Source: Cladorrhinum sp. PSN259 | Taxonomy: Eukaryota; Ascomycota; Sordariomycetes; Sordariales; Podosporaceae | Assembly: GCA_033725935.1 (NCBI GenBank) | Contig: MU867174.1 | Coordinates: 1 to 14,401, forward strand | Reading direction: 5' to 3' | DNA: 14,401 nt | Shown here: piece by piece, positions 1-7,617 of the stretch | How positions within the stretch are numbered: the first letter of the stretch is position 1 | Layout: the number at the start of each line of letters is the position of its first letter | Program-made: the position numbers and the translations under genes | Notes under the pieces: generated by a model | What the model was told of the DNA's origin: nothing | Seen by the model: the letters and a program-made list of their open reading frames with translations, nothing else | The model's database searches: none

Positions 1-484
1 CCGGGTAAGGTTCAGACTGCAAGGCAGTACGCCTGGGGTAATATGACAGGGGAATCGAAGGATGTGGGACGCTCTCAGACGGGGTCAATCACTGTTAACT
101 AACAGGTAGCTCTACAAAGTATCGCTTTGAGTATTGTAGATAATGAACGATTGTATTGCTTGCGTGAAGAACCAAGTCTTCACGATAGGAAGTGCCTAGT
201 ACCTCCTCTACTTATAGTGAAGCTATCTACATATGTTTCCTAGGTATATTGTATTCTGACTCCACTGACTGCTCCATCCGCTCCTTAGGCATCGCAGTCA
301 GTGTGGTTATTCTTATAACTGCGCTTCTTACGGTTCTCGGATCGCAGTCAGTACGGTCAATCCTTGATTGGCTGCATCGGGACTTTGTGGGTCTTCTCAT
401 CCCTGGCCCAATAATTGGCTATAGTCCCACAATGCCCTGCATTATAGTCCGTATACGGGGGAGACTTACGCACGAGGCGTAATA
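1..484 (-). repeat. 3' LTR of the retrotransposon (first 14 bases outside window)
   Basis: Position 1 corresponds to 6701 in the other LTR, so this copy lacks only its outermost 14 bases. It ends at 484 with AATA where the partner has AACA, so the canonical terminal CA has become TA. Read on the minus strand it carries two CCAAT boxes (ATTGG on plus near 367 and 414), a TATA-like TATAAGTA (209-216) and, about 30 bases further, an 8-bp perfect hairpin (163-170 with 177-184). A 10-bp perfect inverted repeat lies at 263-272/294-303, and a third GCAGTCAGT copy at 344-352. The 96-residue open frame at 192-482 is a by-product of the LTR, not a gene. Confidence 0.95.
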
Positions 485-499
485 CGTTTCCCCTCCTCC
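485..499 (-). promoter_or_regulatory. Polypurine tract (plus-strand primer site)
   Basis: On the minus strand the bases directly next to the 3' LTR read GGAGGAGGGGAAACG, a purine run touching the LTR edge as expected for the RNase H-resistant primer of plus-strand DNA synthesis. A second purine run (minus strand of 556-568) lies about 70 bases further in and could be a spare tract. Its exact junction with the LTR supports the boundary at 484/485. Confidence 0.8.
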
Positions 500-501
500 A
501 T

Positions 502-520
502 AGTCTTCGCCTCGAAGACT
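502..520. repeat. 8-bp perfect hairpin beside the polypurine tract
   Basis: AGTCTTCG (502-509) and CGAAGACT (513-520) are perfect inverted copies separated by three bases. The hairpin lies between the polypurine tract and the start of the plus-strand accessory frame. It could be a transcript structure or binding site; function unknown. Confidence 0.6.
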
Positions 521-582
521 TTCTGACGCTAGGAAATTTATCGCTGAGACTATAAGTTTCCCCCTTTCATTCAACCCTCAAA

Positions 583-1146
583 ATGTCTGCTAATAGGGTA
601 CAGAAAAACCTTCCGAAGAAGAAATCGCAACAACGCTTTACCAAAGAACGTCGTTATTTTAATGCTAACGTCGCTAATCTTTTTAGAGATACCATACCCT
701 TAGGTTATTCTCGTTGCATTAGAGAAGGGCTCTCTAATTACAAAGTATCCGACCGTAACTTATCGTATTAACACTGTCTTAAGGCTAGCCGCGATTCGTC
801 TTATAACGCTCTCGGGGACCCTTCTCCTATACTCCGCAATCTTCTGGATATAAAGCGACGCCTTACTAAGGAACGGAAAGATACTATATCGAAGATACTT
901 AAGGCGGCTGTAAAGTTAACGCGACTTAAGACTTAGGCCCGCGCCCTGGATGCTAAAGCGAGTAAGGCATTTAGTCGTGAGATGGGGCTTATAAAAGAGC
1001 AAGAGGTGGAAGAAGCGGGGGAGCAGGCAGGGCCTTCTGCCGTTACTCCGGGATCGGGGTTCCCAACCTCAATGGGCGATCCTCTCCAGTTATCCTTTAG
1101 GGACGTTAGTAACCCTGATTAGCTTATCTCCTCAGGGGTTAACTGA
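583..1146 (+). pseudogene. Antisense accessory gene of the retrotransposon, broken by in-frame stops
   Basis: A plus-strand frame starts at ATG 583 in a good fungal context (CAAAATGTC) and keeps protein-like composition for about 187 codons to TGA 1144-1146. Three stops interrupt it: TAA 769-771, TAG 934-936 and TAG 1120-1122. All can arise from CAA/CAG by the CpA to TpA change seen throughout the element, so the intact ancestor was probably continuous. The start is very basic (KNLPKKKSQQRFTKERR, residues about 9-25), which could bind nucleic acid or act as a nuclear signal. Residues about 85-145 are charged and probably helical, followed by a Gly/Pro/Ser-rich tail. It fills the space between the 3' LTR and pol and ends tail-to-tail with pol. 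A TATAAG lies at 551-556, probably too close to the ATG to be its own TATA box. I do not recognise the family; it could be an element-encoded accessory protein or a captured host gene. Confidence 0.6.
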
Positions 1147-1192
1147 TCGAACCTGGATCCAAATTTTATATCCCAGGTCGATCTAGGTTCTA

Positions 1193-1340
1193 TCGGTGGA
1201 ATTACTGGAGCTTCTCCGAGCAGTCCAAAAGATCGATAGGTTCCTACGAGTTAGATTCTAGTCCGTAATTAAGCCATTTAATAAGATATTAAAGTTCGTT
1301 ATTGCTAATTCGGGAATCTAGGATATCTTCGACGTCGAAC
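1193..1340 (-). other. Integrase C-terminal chromodomain (chromovirus marker)
   Basis: Downstream of the stop at 1369-1367 the pol frame reads FDVEDILDSRISNNEL, stop, YLIKWLNYGLESNS, stop, EPIDLLDCSEKLQ, stop, FHR. This is the order of a chromodomain: the VE-x-ILD-x-R strand, the Y-L-x-K-W strand, the W-EP motif whose Trp is now TAG, and a C-terminal helix. Chromodomains in such elements read histone marks and direct integration to heterochromatin. Four RIP-type stops (one just upstream, three inside) destroy it. Confidence 0.85.
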
Positions 1341-1366
1341 TCTTCTTCGTCGTTAACTACCTTAAG

Positions 1367-2430
1367 CTACGTCTCGAGTCTAGCTCTTCTTAGTGCGGGT
1401 TTAAGTAGGGAAATATAGAATACTTTGGTTCGTACTCTTATAGAATCGGGTAGGATAAGTTCATAATTTAATATCGAAACTTTCCTTTTAATTTTAAACG
1501 GTCCGATTTTCTTAAAATCGAGTTTCCTACTTAGTTGTTTTATATGGAGGTTACGTATAAGTAAAAACACTTTATCTCCCTCCTCGAAGGGAGGTCCCTC
1601 GACCTTATATTTGTTATAGTAAATGCGCATTCGTTCCCGGACGAATTCGAGTATTTCTTTCAGCATATCGTGCATTTCCTGCAACCGTCCTACACGCACC
1701 GCTACTTTAGGTACATCAGCTACTGGTCCCTGACGTAGCTCTAGTTGGTACCCGTAATTAGCGAAGAATAGTAACATATTCGTGGACTCTATACTACTAA
1801 AGTTATATGCCAATTACGCCGTTAATAACAGGTCAACCCAGTTATCCTGCTCAAAGTTAATATAGCACCGAAGGTATTGTTCAATAACCTGGTTAAGTCG
1901 TTCGGTCTGCCCATCGGTTTAGGGGTAGAACGCGGTCGAGAGCTTGGATTTAACGTCTAATCGTTTTATTAAGGCTTGCTAAAACTTAGATATAAATAAC
2001 TTATCTCTATCCGAAGTAATGTCATCTGGCAACCTGTATTAGCTCACGATATTCCGTTCGAAATAGTAGGCTAATTATTCTGCCGTAGTGGTTTCTCTAA
2101 AAGGTATGAAATAAGCCCACTTAGTGAGTCTATCGACCACTACCCAGATAAAGTCGTATCTAACATTTATTCCATCTGGTACCGTTAAGTCGGGGAGTTT
2201 GGTAATAAAGTCCATCGATATAGATCCCCATGCTCATTTTACGGTAGGGAGAGGTTCGAGTAGTCCGTACGGCTTATGTCTTGCCGCCTTACTTTTGATG
2301 CATATCTCGCATTCTTTGACTATCTCTTCTACTACCTTCTTCATCTTTAGGAACGCGTAATATTATTATACGCGTTCGAGCGTTTTCTTGATTCCTGGGT
2401 ATCCTCTAAGTTTATCTTCGTGCAGCTTAG
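1367..2430 (-). other. Integrase domain of pol (HHCC finger, DDE core, C-terminal barrel)
   Basis: The zinc finger is visible at 2300-2422: first His at 2420-2422, second His changed to Tyr (2399-2401, GYPG for the usual GHPG), and CEIC at 2300-2311. The catalytic core shows SMDFITKLPD (Asp at 2210-2212), YDFIWVVVDRLTKWAYFIPF, SDRD (Asp at 2009-2011), TDGQTERLNQ and VIEQYL (Glu at 1880-1882), so all three DDE residues survive. The C-terminal segment GDKVFLLIRN...KLDFKKIGPFKI...FYISLLKPA (1367-1813) is the usual gypsy integrase tail. RIP stops fall at Trp/Gln positions such as F-stop-QALIKR and P-stop-TDGQTER. Confidence 0.92.
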
Positions 2431-2699
2431 TAACATACGCTCGTCTTTTATCCATTAGTACGTATGCTTTATTAAGGTACTATACTAGGTCGTTATTTTC
2501 GGGTCCTATCCGTAACTCTAGTTCTTCTATTTCATCCTCGTTAACGTCTCGTCGTTTAGCCTAAAATTCGTAATCTTCCTACTCTATATAGTAGGTTCTG
2601 GCGCAGTCTTCCCAGATCTAAATTGCGTATTCTAAGGTTCCGTCTTTTTCCTTAAAAAGTGGTACTGCGTCGTACTTCTCGTTACCCTTATAGTCGGGT

Positions 2700-3110
2700 C
2701 TTCTACTGAGCGCGTCTACTCTAGCGTTTTCCTTTCCCTTAACGTAATGGATACGGAAGTTGAAGGGGGCTAGGAATTCTGCCTATCGTACTTATCTAGG
2801 ACTCAGTTCCTTAGTAACGAAGTACTTTAAGTTCCGGTAATCTATAAAAACATCCACTGGCTCCTCAGTCCTATTAAGATACGGTCTCCATTTATCAAAT
2901 GCCTCGATAACGGCCATAAGCTCCTTATCATAAATTGGATAATTAAGTACTAGTCCAGAGATCTTCTTCGAAACGAATCCTACGGGGTATCGCCCGTCGT
3001 CGAAGTATTAGTAAAGCTCTGCTCCTATGGCAAAGTCTAATACATCCGTCTCGACTTAGAAAGGTCTACTGAAATCTAGCATTCGTAGCATTGGTTCACT
3101 ACTAATAGCT
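2700..3110 (-). other. RNase H domain of pol
   Basis: The frame reads VETDVLDFAIGAEL (Asp at 3044-3046), FVSKKISG, YPIYDKELMAVIEAFDKWRPYL (Glu at 2921-2923) and VFIDYRNLKYF (Asp at 2840-2842), the D..E..D metal-binding set of Ty3/gypsy RNase H. At least one stop interrupts it, after AELY, where Gln is usual. Confidence 0.88.
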
Positions 3111-3379
3111 TCTCTAAGCTAGTCGAAGGCGTCTTATTATTCTTGTTTCCACTCAAATAGGTATCCTTCGCTAGTAAGCTCGTATAGGGGTTTGGCAATC
3201 TTACCGAATCCTTTAATAAAGGATCTATAGAAGTTAATGAATCTAATAAACATCCTAACTTCTTTCTAATTCGTTAGTGTCGGCCAGTCCCTGACTGCCG
3301 CAATCTTGGCTGGTTCCATTCGGATTTCTCCCGGAGAGATCTTAAATCCAAGAAAAATTATTTTCTACACGTGGAATTC

Positions 3380-4147
3380 GCTCTTGCGTAGATTCACTAA
3401 TAATCCCGCGTCTTATAGCGTCTGTAAAATCTATCGCACGTGTTCCTAGTGCTCCTCGAGCGTCTTAAAATAAATCAAGATATCGTCTAAATATACAAAG
3501 GCAAATCGATCCAGATAGGGGCGTAAGATATGGTCGATCATGCTTTAGAATATCGCCGGGGCATTAGTGAGTCCAAAAGGCATAACCTAGTACTTAAAGT
3601 GCCCGTAGCGAATCCTAAAAGCTATTTTCCACTCGTCCCCCTCCTTAATCCGGATATAGCTAAAGGCTATCGGAAGATCAAGACGACTGAACCATTAGGC
3701 GCCAGCCAATCTATCCTTCATCTCCCTAATAAGCGGCAGCGGATACCTATTCTTGATTATTTCCTCATTTAATTAGCAATAATCAACCACAAGTCTCAAG
3801 TCTATTATCCCTTTCTTAGGCACAAATAAAATAGGATAGGCCGCTTCGCTCTGCGACTCTCGAATAAACCCTTTCGGTAAATTCTCCTTAATATATTCTT
3901 GTAAGGCCTAGTCCTATCGTGGCCCTAAGTAGTATGCTTTATGGTATCGCAACTTAGCTCCTTCCTTCAGTCGAATCTCATAGTCGAAAGAGGTTCTCGC
4001 GGGGAGCTCGTTCTTCATCTTATGTCTGAAGACGGTGAAACTGTGATATTCCCTTAGAATATTACTAAAGTCTTCCTTTTCCTTAGGAAGTTCGTATCCC
4101 GGGTCGTCACTCGGGTTGTCCTCTAGCTTCTCTAGTCTGACGTACAT
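3380..4147 (-). other. Reverse transcriptase domain of pol
   Basis: The N-terminal part reads RTSFDYEIRLKEGAKLRYHKAYYLGP just before a stop at 3914-3916, matching the segment that precedes gypsy RT. Further on, FVYLDDILIY (YLDD at 3482-3493) is the intact catalytic motif of the palm. Stops after YLGPR and in EEH-stop-EHVR break the domain; both fit RIP of Gln or Trp codons. Confidence 0.92.
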
Positions 4148-4540
4148 TACCTATTATTCTGGTTCTTTAGGGTACGAAGGTCCTTTCTTAAATCTTCCTT
4201 TATCAGTTAACATCAGCTCGTCGTAGCTTATATATCTTGCTTGCTCGCAGGGGATCTCTTGTCCCTCTAGGCACCTAAGAGCCCTATCCAGTTCAGCTCT
4301 ATTCACCCATTTAGTATCAAGCCTGGAGTTAAGATAGCCATTCTCCCAGTCGATATCTAGGTTATATTTCTTTAACTACGGATATCCCAAAATCATATCG
4401 CATTTAAGACCTATAGGTAGGATATCAAAATTCACTTCCTATAAGTCATCATCCACTATGATCAAGAGTGTCGTTTCCCGTGAACTAATTCCACCATCAT
4501 AACTGGCCGTTTGCCCTTCGTAAGTCCTTATTCGGTAAGG

Positions 4541-4735
4541 TTATTTCTTTTTAACCCACGGCATCCTTATTTTATTCACAAACGAAGGATTAACAATATT
4601 GATCGTGCTCCCTAAGTCGATCACTATAATGGCCCGGTACTCCTTTCCTTTGGAGTCTATCCATCGAACTTCTACAGTTAAGGCGTTCTCGTTACCTAGT
4701 ACTATAGCTCTAGCGACCGTTTCGTAATGCGCCAT
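4541..4735 (-). other. Aspartic protease domain of pol, active site altered
   Basis: The segment AIIVIDLGSTINIVNPSFV is the retropepsin core. The catalytic triplet D-S/T-G reads D-L-G at 4607-4618 (GAC TTA GGG). TTA would come from TCA (Ser) by one CpA to TpA change, so the active site itself appears lost by RIP. The first residues of the domain lie further upstream in the same frame, where MAHYETVARAIVLGNENAL can be read. Confidence 0.8.
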
Positions 4736-4875
4736 AGAGGTCTTTTTATTAGATCCGGCTCGCGGCCTCCTAATACGAGTTATAATCCGTCGGTATGGAA
4801 TTAATCTGATCCACTTGGGCCTAGGGAGGCCCGTTAGCCGTTTCCCGATCGTGGCGCTATAATAAGGTTGGAGTT

Positions 4876-6627
4876 TTATCGTATTCTCCGTCTATGCCAT
4901 TCTCTGGCTTTTTCTCTCTTGTGCCTGACGCACCATGCGTATAGGCAATCCTCATAATCAGGTTCATCCTTATCCCAACATTCTATAAGTACCTGGCTTT
5001 CTATATAGAGGATGTTTACGCGTTCTATTAATATTCTAAAATTCCATTTGTTATCTGATCCTGCTTCGTGGACCTTAAGAATGGGTTCGTTATTCAGGCG
5101 TAAGGGAAAGAATTCGTAAAACACCTTATATCTATAGTAATAAATGCAGTTATCGTAAATATAGTCAAACCAGGCGACGCGTAAGTGTAGGATGCAAGTG
5201 GGTAAGGCGAGGGGTATATCGTCGGGTCGTCCTCCCTCTTCCCGGATAACCACTATCTTTCGGATATCCTCCACGACTTTCCCGGTCACCGTAAAGCTTT
5301 CTACCATGTCTTCTGAGGTAACCTACCAGCCCATATCTCTGCTCATATCTAACTCTGAGGGGTAGTCGATCGTTCCCTCGGGTTCCGAATTTTCGCTGTC
5401 GTCGGATAAAGGTAACACGTATTATTCTAACTCGCTAGTATATTCTTCCTCGTTAAAGCCGTCGTAGGTAAGTGCGAGAGTATCGTCGTCGCTGTCCTAC
5501 CAAGCTATCCTAATAGTACGATCGTTCTCGGTAAACTGTACTTGCCTCTATTCAAGCACTGGTTTAAACTTCCTAAGGGCACGACAATCTCGTGCATAGT
5601 GACCTATCTTATTACAATTGAAGCACTTAACCTTAGACTTATCCTTGGGCTTATCGCCATACTTACGCTGGTTATTATATTATGCTACGCCGATGTCCAT
5701 AGGTCCTAGGTATATTCCAATTAAAGTACTCTTATACTAATACTTCTTAGGGGTATTGGCCTTAAGGAAGCGGGGGTCCCTATAAACGCCCTTATCCTCC
5801 ATTATTCTCTCGAAGATACGGTTATTAACGATAATGGCTTTATTAATATAGTCGTCGAGCGATAAGGCGTATCGGTCCTCCTTAATAAGTTCATCCTTAA
5901 CCTTAGGTTTCAGTCCCCTATAGAACCTATTCTTTAGGCCTGCTTCTGCCCAATTTACCCTAAAAGCGTCGCGACGGAACAATATCGTATACGCTACGGC
6001 TAATATCGTTTGCACCAATCGCTCCAAGCGATCTTCGGCGGCCTTCTCCTCGTCGGGCTCGCTATATATTTTCTTGATTTCCTCCTTAAACTTACTCAGC
6101 CTAATTTCGAAGATCTCCTAAGTAAGGGTTTCTCTCTCGTCTTCGGCGTAGTCGAAGTAATTCCTAAGGATCCCGTCAAACCATTACTTAGGGTCCCCTC
6201 CGAGGTAACTGGTAGCGTAAAGGAGTTAAGACTCGGGGTCCTTAATATCATAGAGCCGGAGGTTGATTCTAACGTGCGAGATCCAGGACGGGAGTTCTTA
6301 TTTATTACCGTTAAAAACAGGGGGTTTGCCGACCTTAGCTACGATCTTAGGAATATTATCGGTCTTGTTAGCACGCTTACTTGCGATAGCGGTTTAAAAA
6401 CGCATAATTTCCTCCTTAAGTTCCTTAAATTCGTCCTTCGCCATCAGGGCTTCTTCCATACCGAGGAGTTTCCGTCCAATAATATTGATCTTCTCCTTAA
6501 GGTTCAGTTTCGGAACCTTTTCTTCATCGGACTCGTCATCGCTAGGCGGAGTGATATCCGGAAGTTAGACTTCTCCCTCATCGACGTTCGGGTTAGCGGT
6601 GGAGGGATTGGCGGAAGTGGAAGCTAT
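4876..6627 (-). pseudogene. gag: gag (capsid/nucleocapsid) with several RIP stops
   Basis: The gag frame starts at about 6627, where ATA GCT TCC probably replaces ATG GCT TCC (TpG to TpA), and runs in one register to TAA 4878-4876, about 583 codons. It contains an acidic N-terminal part, a capsid region (PPVFNGN..., then RDAFRVNWAEAGLKNRFYRGLKPKVKDEL near 5880-5960), the zinc knuckle at 5584-5625, and a C-terminal extension of about 235 residues. Stops occur at several Gln/Trp-type positions, for example after LKEEIMRF and after DPES. The plus strand opposite (6010-6675) stays open for 221 codons without an ATG; that is a shadow. Confidence 0.85.
5584..5625 (-). other. CCHC zinc knuckle of Gag nucleocapsid
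   Basis: The 14 codons read CFNCNKIGHYARDC, an intact C-X2-C-X4-H-X4-C zinc knuckle that binds genomic RNA during packaging. It is in the same frame as the capsid segment, though the TAG at 5737-5739 separates the two. Confidence 0.92.
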
Positions 6628-6674
6628 ATTAAGGGTTATTCGTGGTATCTGAGCACAACGTTCGATCTTAAATG

Positions 6675-6686
6675 ACGCAAGCAATA
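6675..6686 (-). promoter_or_regulatory. Self-priming primer-binding segment
   Basis: The 12 bases touching the 5' LTR (plus strand ACGCAAGCAATA) are the exact reverse complement of LTR positions 6854-6865 (TATTGCTTGCGT). In the minus-sense RNA the two would pair perfectly over 12 bp. No tRNA-type PBS (starting TGG) is seen next to the LTR. This matches the known Tf1/sushi mechanism, in which the RNA 5' end folds back to prime cDNA synthesis. It also fixes the LTR edge at 6686/6687. Confidence 0.75.
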
Positions 6687-7184
6687 TATTACAACCTGCA
6701 CCGGGTAAGGTTCAGACTGTAAGGCAGTACGCCTGGGGTAATATGACAGGGGAATCGAAGGATATGGGACGCTCTCAGACGGGGTCAATCACTGTCAACT
6801 AACAGGTAGCTTTATAAAGTATCGCTTTGAGTATTATAGACAATGAACGATTATATTGCTTGCGTGAAGAACCAAGTCTTCACGATAGGAAGTGCCCAGC
6901 ACCTCCTCTACTTATAGTGAAGCTATCTATATGTGTTTCCTAGGTATATTGTATTCTGACTCCACTGACTGCTCCATCCGCTCCTTGGGCATCGCAGTCA
7001 GTGTGGTTATTCTTGTGACTGCGCTTCTTGCGGTTCTCGGATCGCAGTCAGTACGGTCAATCCTTGATTGGCTGCATCGGGACTTTGTGGGTCTTCTCAT
7101 CCCTGGCCCAATGATTGGCTGTGGTCCCACAATGCCCTGCATTGTGGTCCGTGTGCGGGGGAGACTTGCGCGCGAGGCGTAACA
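6687..7184 (-). repeat. 5' LTR of the retrotransposon (498 bp)
   Basis: The LTR begins TATTACAACC on the plus strand (TGTTACAACC before RIP) and ends GGCGTAACA at 7184, giving TG..CA ends. It differs from the 3' LTR at 26 of 484 compared positions, all transitions. Minus-strand features: CCAAT boxes, TATAAGTA at 6909-6916, and downstream of it the hairpin and self-priming segment, so RNA should start near 6865-6885. The open frames on both strands here are LTR by-products. Confidence 0.95.
6854..6884 (-). promoter_or_regulatory. RNA 5'-end hairpin plus self-priming segment in the 5' LTR
   Basis: Minus-strand CGTGAAGA (6884-6877) and TCTTCACG (6870-6863) form an 8-bp perfect stem with a 6-base loop. 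The 3' arm runs into ACGCAAGCAATA (6865-6854), which is complementary to the primer-binding segment. The TATA-like box at 6909-6916 lies about 30 bases upstream of the stem, so the structure should sit at or near the RNA 5' end. Confidence 0.65.
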
Positions 7185-7392
7185 TTGAGGAAAGAAAAAT
7201 AAAGAAGATAAAGAAGTAAGTCGGTAAATAAAAGATAAGAAAAAAAAAAAAAAAAGAAAAAAAAAATTAACAGAATTAGAAAATAAGGAAAAGGAAAAGG
7301 AAAAGGAAAAGGAAAAAGGAAAAAGGAAAAAGGAAAAAGAAAAAGAAAAAGAAAGGAATAGAAAGAAAGAAAGGAATAGAAAGAAAGAAAGG
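7185..7392. repeat. Purine-rich simple-sequence tract
   Basis: The plus strand is almost entirely A and G here. It contains A runs (about 7239-7266), tandem AAAAGG-type units (about 7285-7320), GGAAAAA-type units after that, and a repeated GAAAGGAATAGAAAGAAA block near 7362-7391. The Phe/Ser/Leu-rich open frames on the minus strand come only from this tract. No gene. Confidence 0.9.
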
Positions 7393-7617
7393 TAATGAAA
7401 AACAAGAATAATTATAAACGATTTGAAAGATTTAAAGTATAAATTTTTTTTAAAAAAAAAAGGAAAAAAAGAAGAAATTAAAATTAGAAACATTAAGGTA
7501 ATGATAAAAGTTAGGGCTATAATATATATTATAATTTAAATTTATAATTTTATAAAAAGGTTAAGGTTATAATTAATATGTAGATTAGGGTTATAATTTA
7601 TATAGAGGTTAGGATTA
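7393..7617. repeat. AT-rich stretch with degenerate TTAGGG-like repeats
   Basis: After an A/T block (7441-7470), imperfect copies of a unit resembling AGATTAGGGTTATAATTTAT recur about every 24-50 bases (near 7509, 7560, 7583 and 7606) up to the edge of the solo LTR. The TTAGGG cores recall the fungal telomere repeat but do not form an array. No coding signal seen. Confidence 0.5.

Larger units (their letters stand above)
1139..4905 (-). pseudogene. pol: pol polyprotein (PR-RT-RNase H-integrase-chromodomain), many stops
   Basis: The pol frame runs on the minus strand from about 4905, where it overlaps the end of gag in the -1 frame, to a TAA at 1141-1139. It would encode about 1250 residues, normal for a fungal chromovirus. 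Protease, RT, RNase H, integrase and chromodomain motifs all fall in one register (codon starts 6625 minus multiples of 3), so there is no net indel over 3.7 kb. Inactivation is by point changes: many stops are TAG/TAA where Gln or Trp is expected, and at least two key residues were altered (protease DSG to DLG, integrase zinc-finger His to Tyr). The final TAA may be the true stop or a former CAA. The start given is approximate because pol normally has no own start codon. Confidence 0.9.
1..7184 (-). mobile_element. RIP-inactivated Ty3/gypsy LTR retrotransposon (chromovirus), nearly complete
   Basis: Two co-oriented LTRs (1-484 and 6687-7184) align without a single indel at a constant offset of 6700 and enclose a minus-strand internal region with gag, protease, RT, RNase H, integrase and a chromodomain in that order, which is the Metaviridae (Ty3/gypsy) layout. 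The element is dead: gag and pol contain many in-frame stops, mostly TAG/TAA where CAG, CAA or TGG would be expected. The DNA is rich in TpA while CpG is still common, which fits RIP (CpA to TpA) rather than CpG deamination. The right-hand target duplication would start at 7185 (ttgag), but its partner lies outside the window. An accessory reading frame on the other strand occupies the space between pol and the 3' LTR. Confidence 0.95.

Noticed and set aside
192..482. 96-codon open frame present in both LTRs (also 6892-7182)
   Set aside because: It lies wholly inside the LTR, antisense to the element, and is shared only because the LTRs are copies. Composition is not protein-like.
1147..1211. 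Extension of the antisense frame past TGA 1146 (about 21 more open codons)
   Set aside because: This stretch is antisense to the pol C-terminus and then meets many stops. TGA is not the usual product of RIP, so I end the gene at 1146, with some doubt.
6642..6653. TGGTATCTGAGC on the plus strand, similar to an initiator-tRNA primer-binding site
   Set aside because: It is on the wrong strand for this element and about 45 bases from the LTR. The 12-bp self-complementary segment touching the LTR is a far better primer site.
6010..6675. 221-codon plus-strand frame opposite gag
   Set aside because: It starts with TTG, is the exact antisense of the gag reading frame, and has no independent coding features.
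6927..7493. Phe/Ser/Leu-rich minus-strand frames of 102 and 188 codons
   Set aside because: They are produced by the purine-only simple-sequence tract at 7185-7392 plus LTR sequence.
7509..7615. TTAGGG-like motifs as an interstitial telomere
   Set aside because: Only a few separated, imperfect copies inside a longer AT-rich unit; no tandem TTAGGG array.
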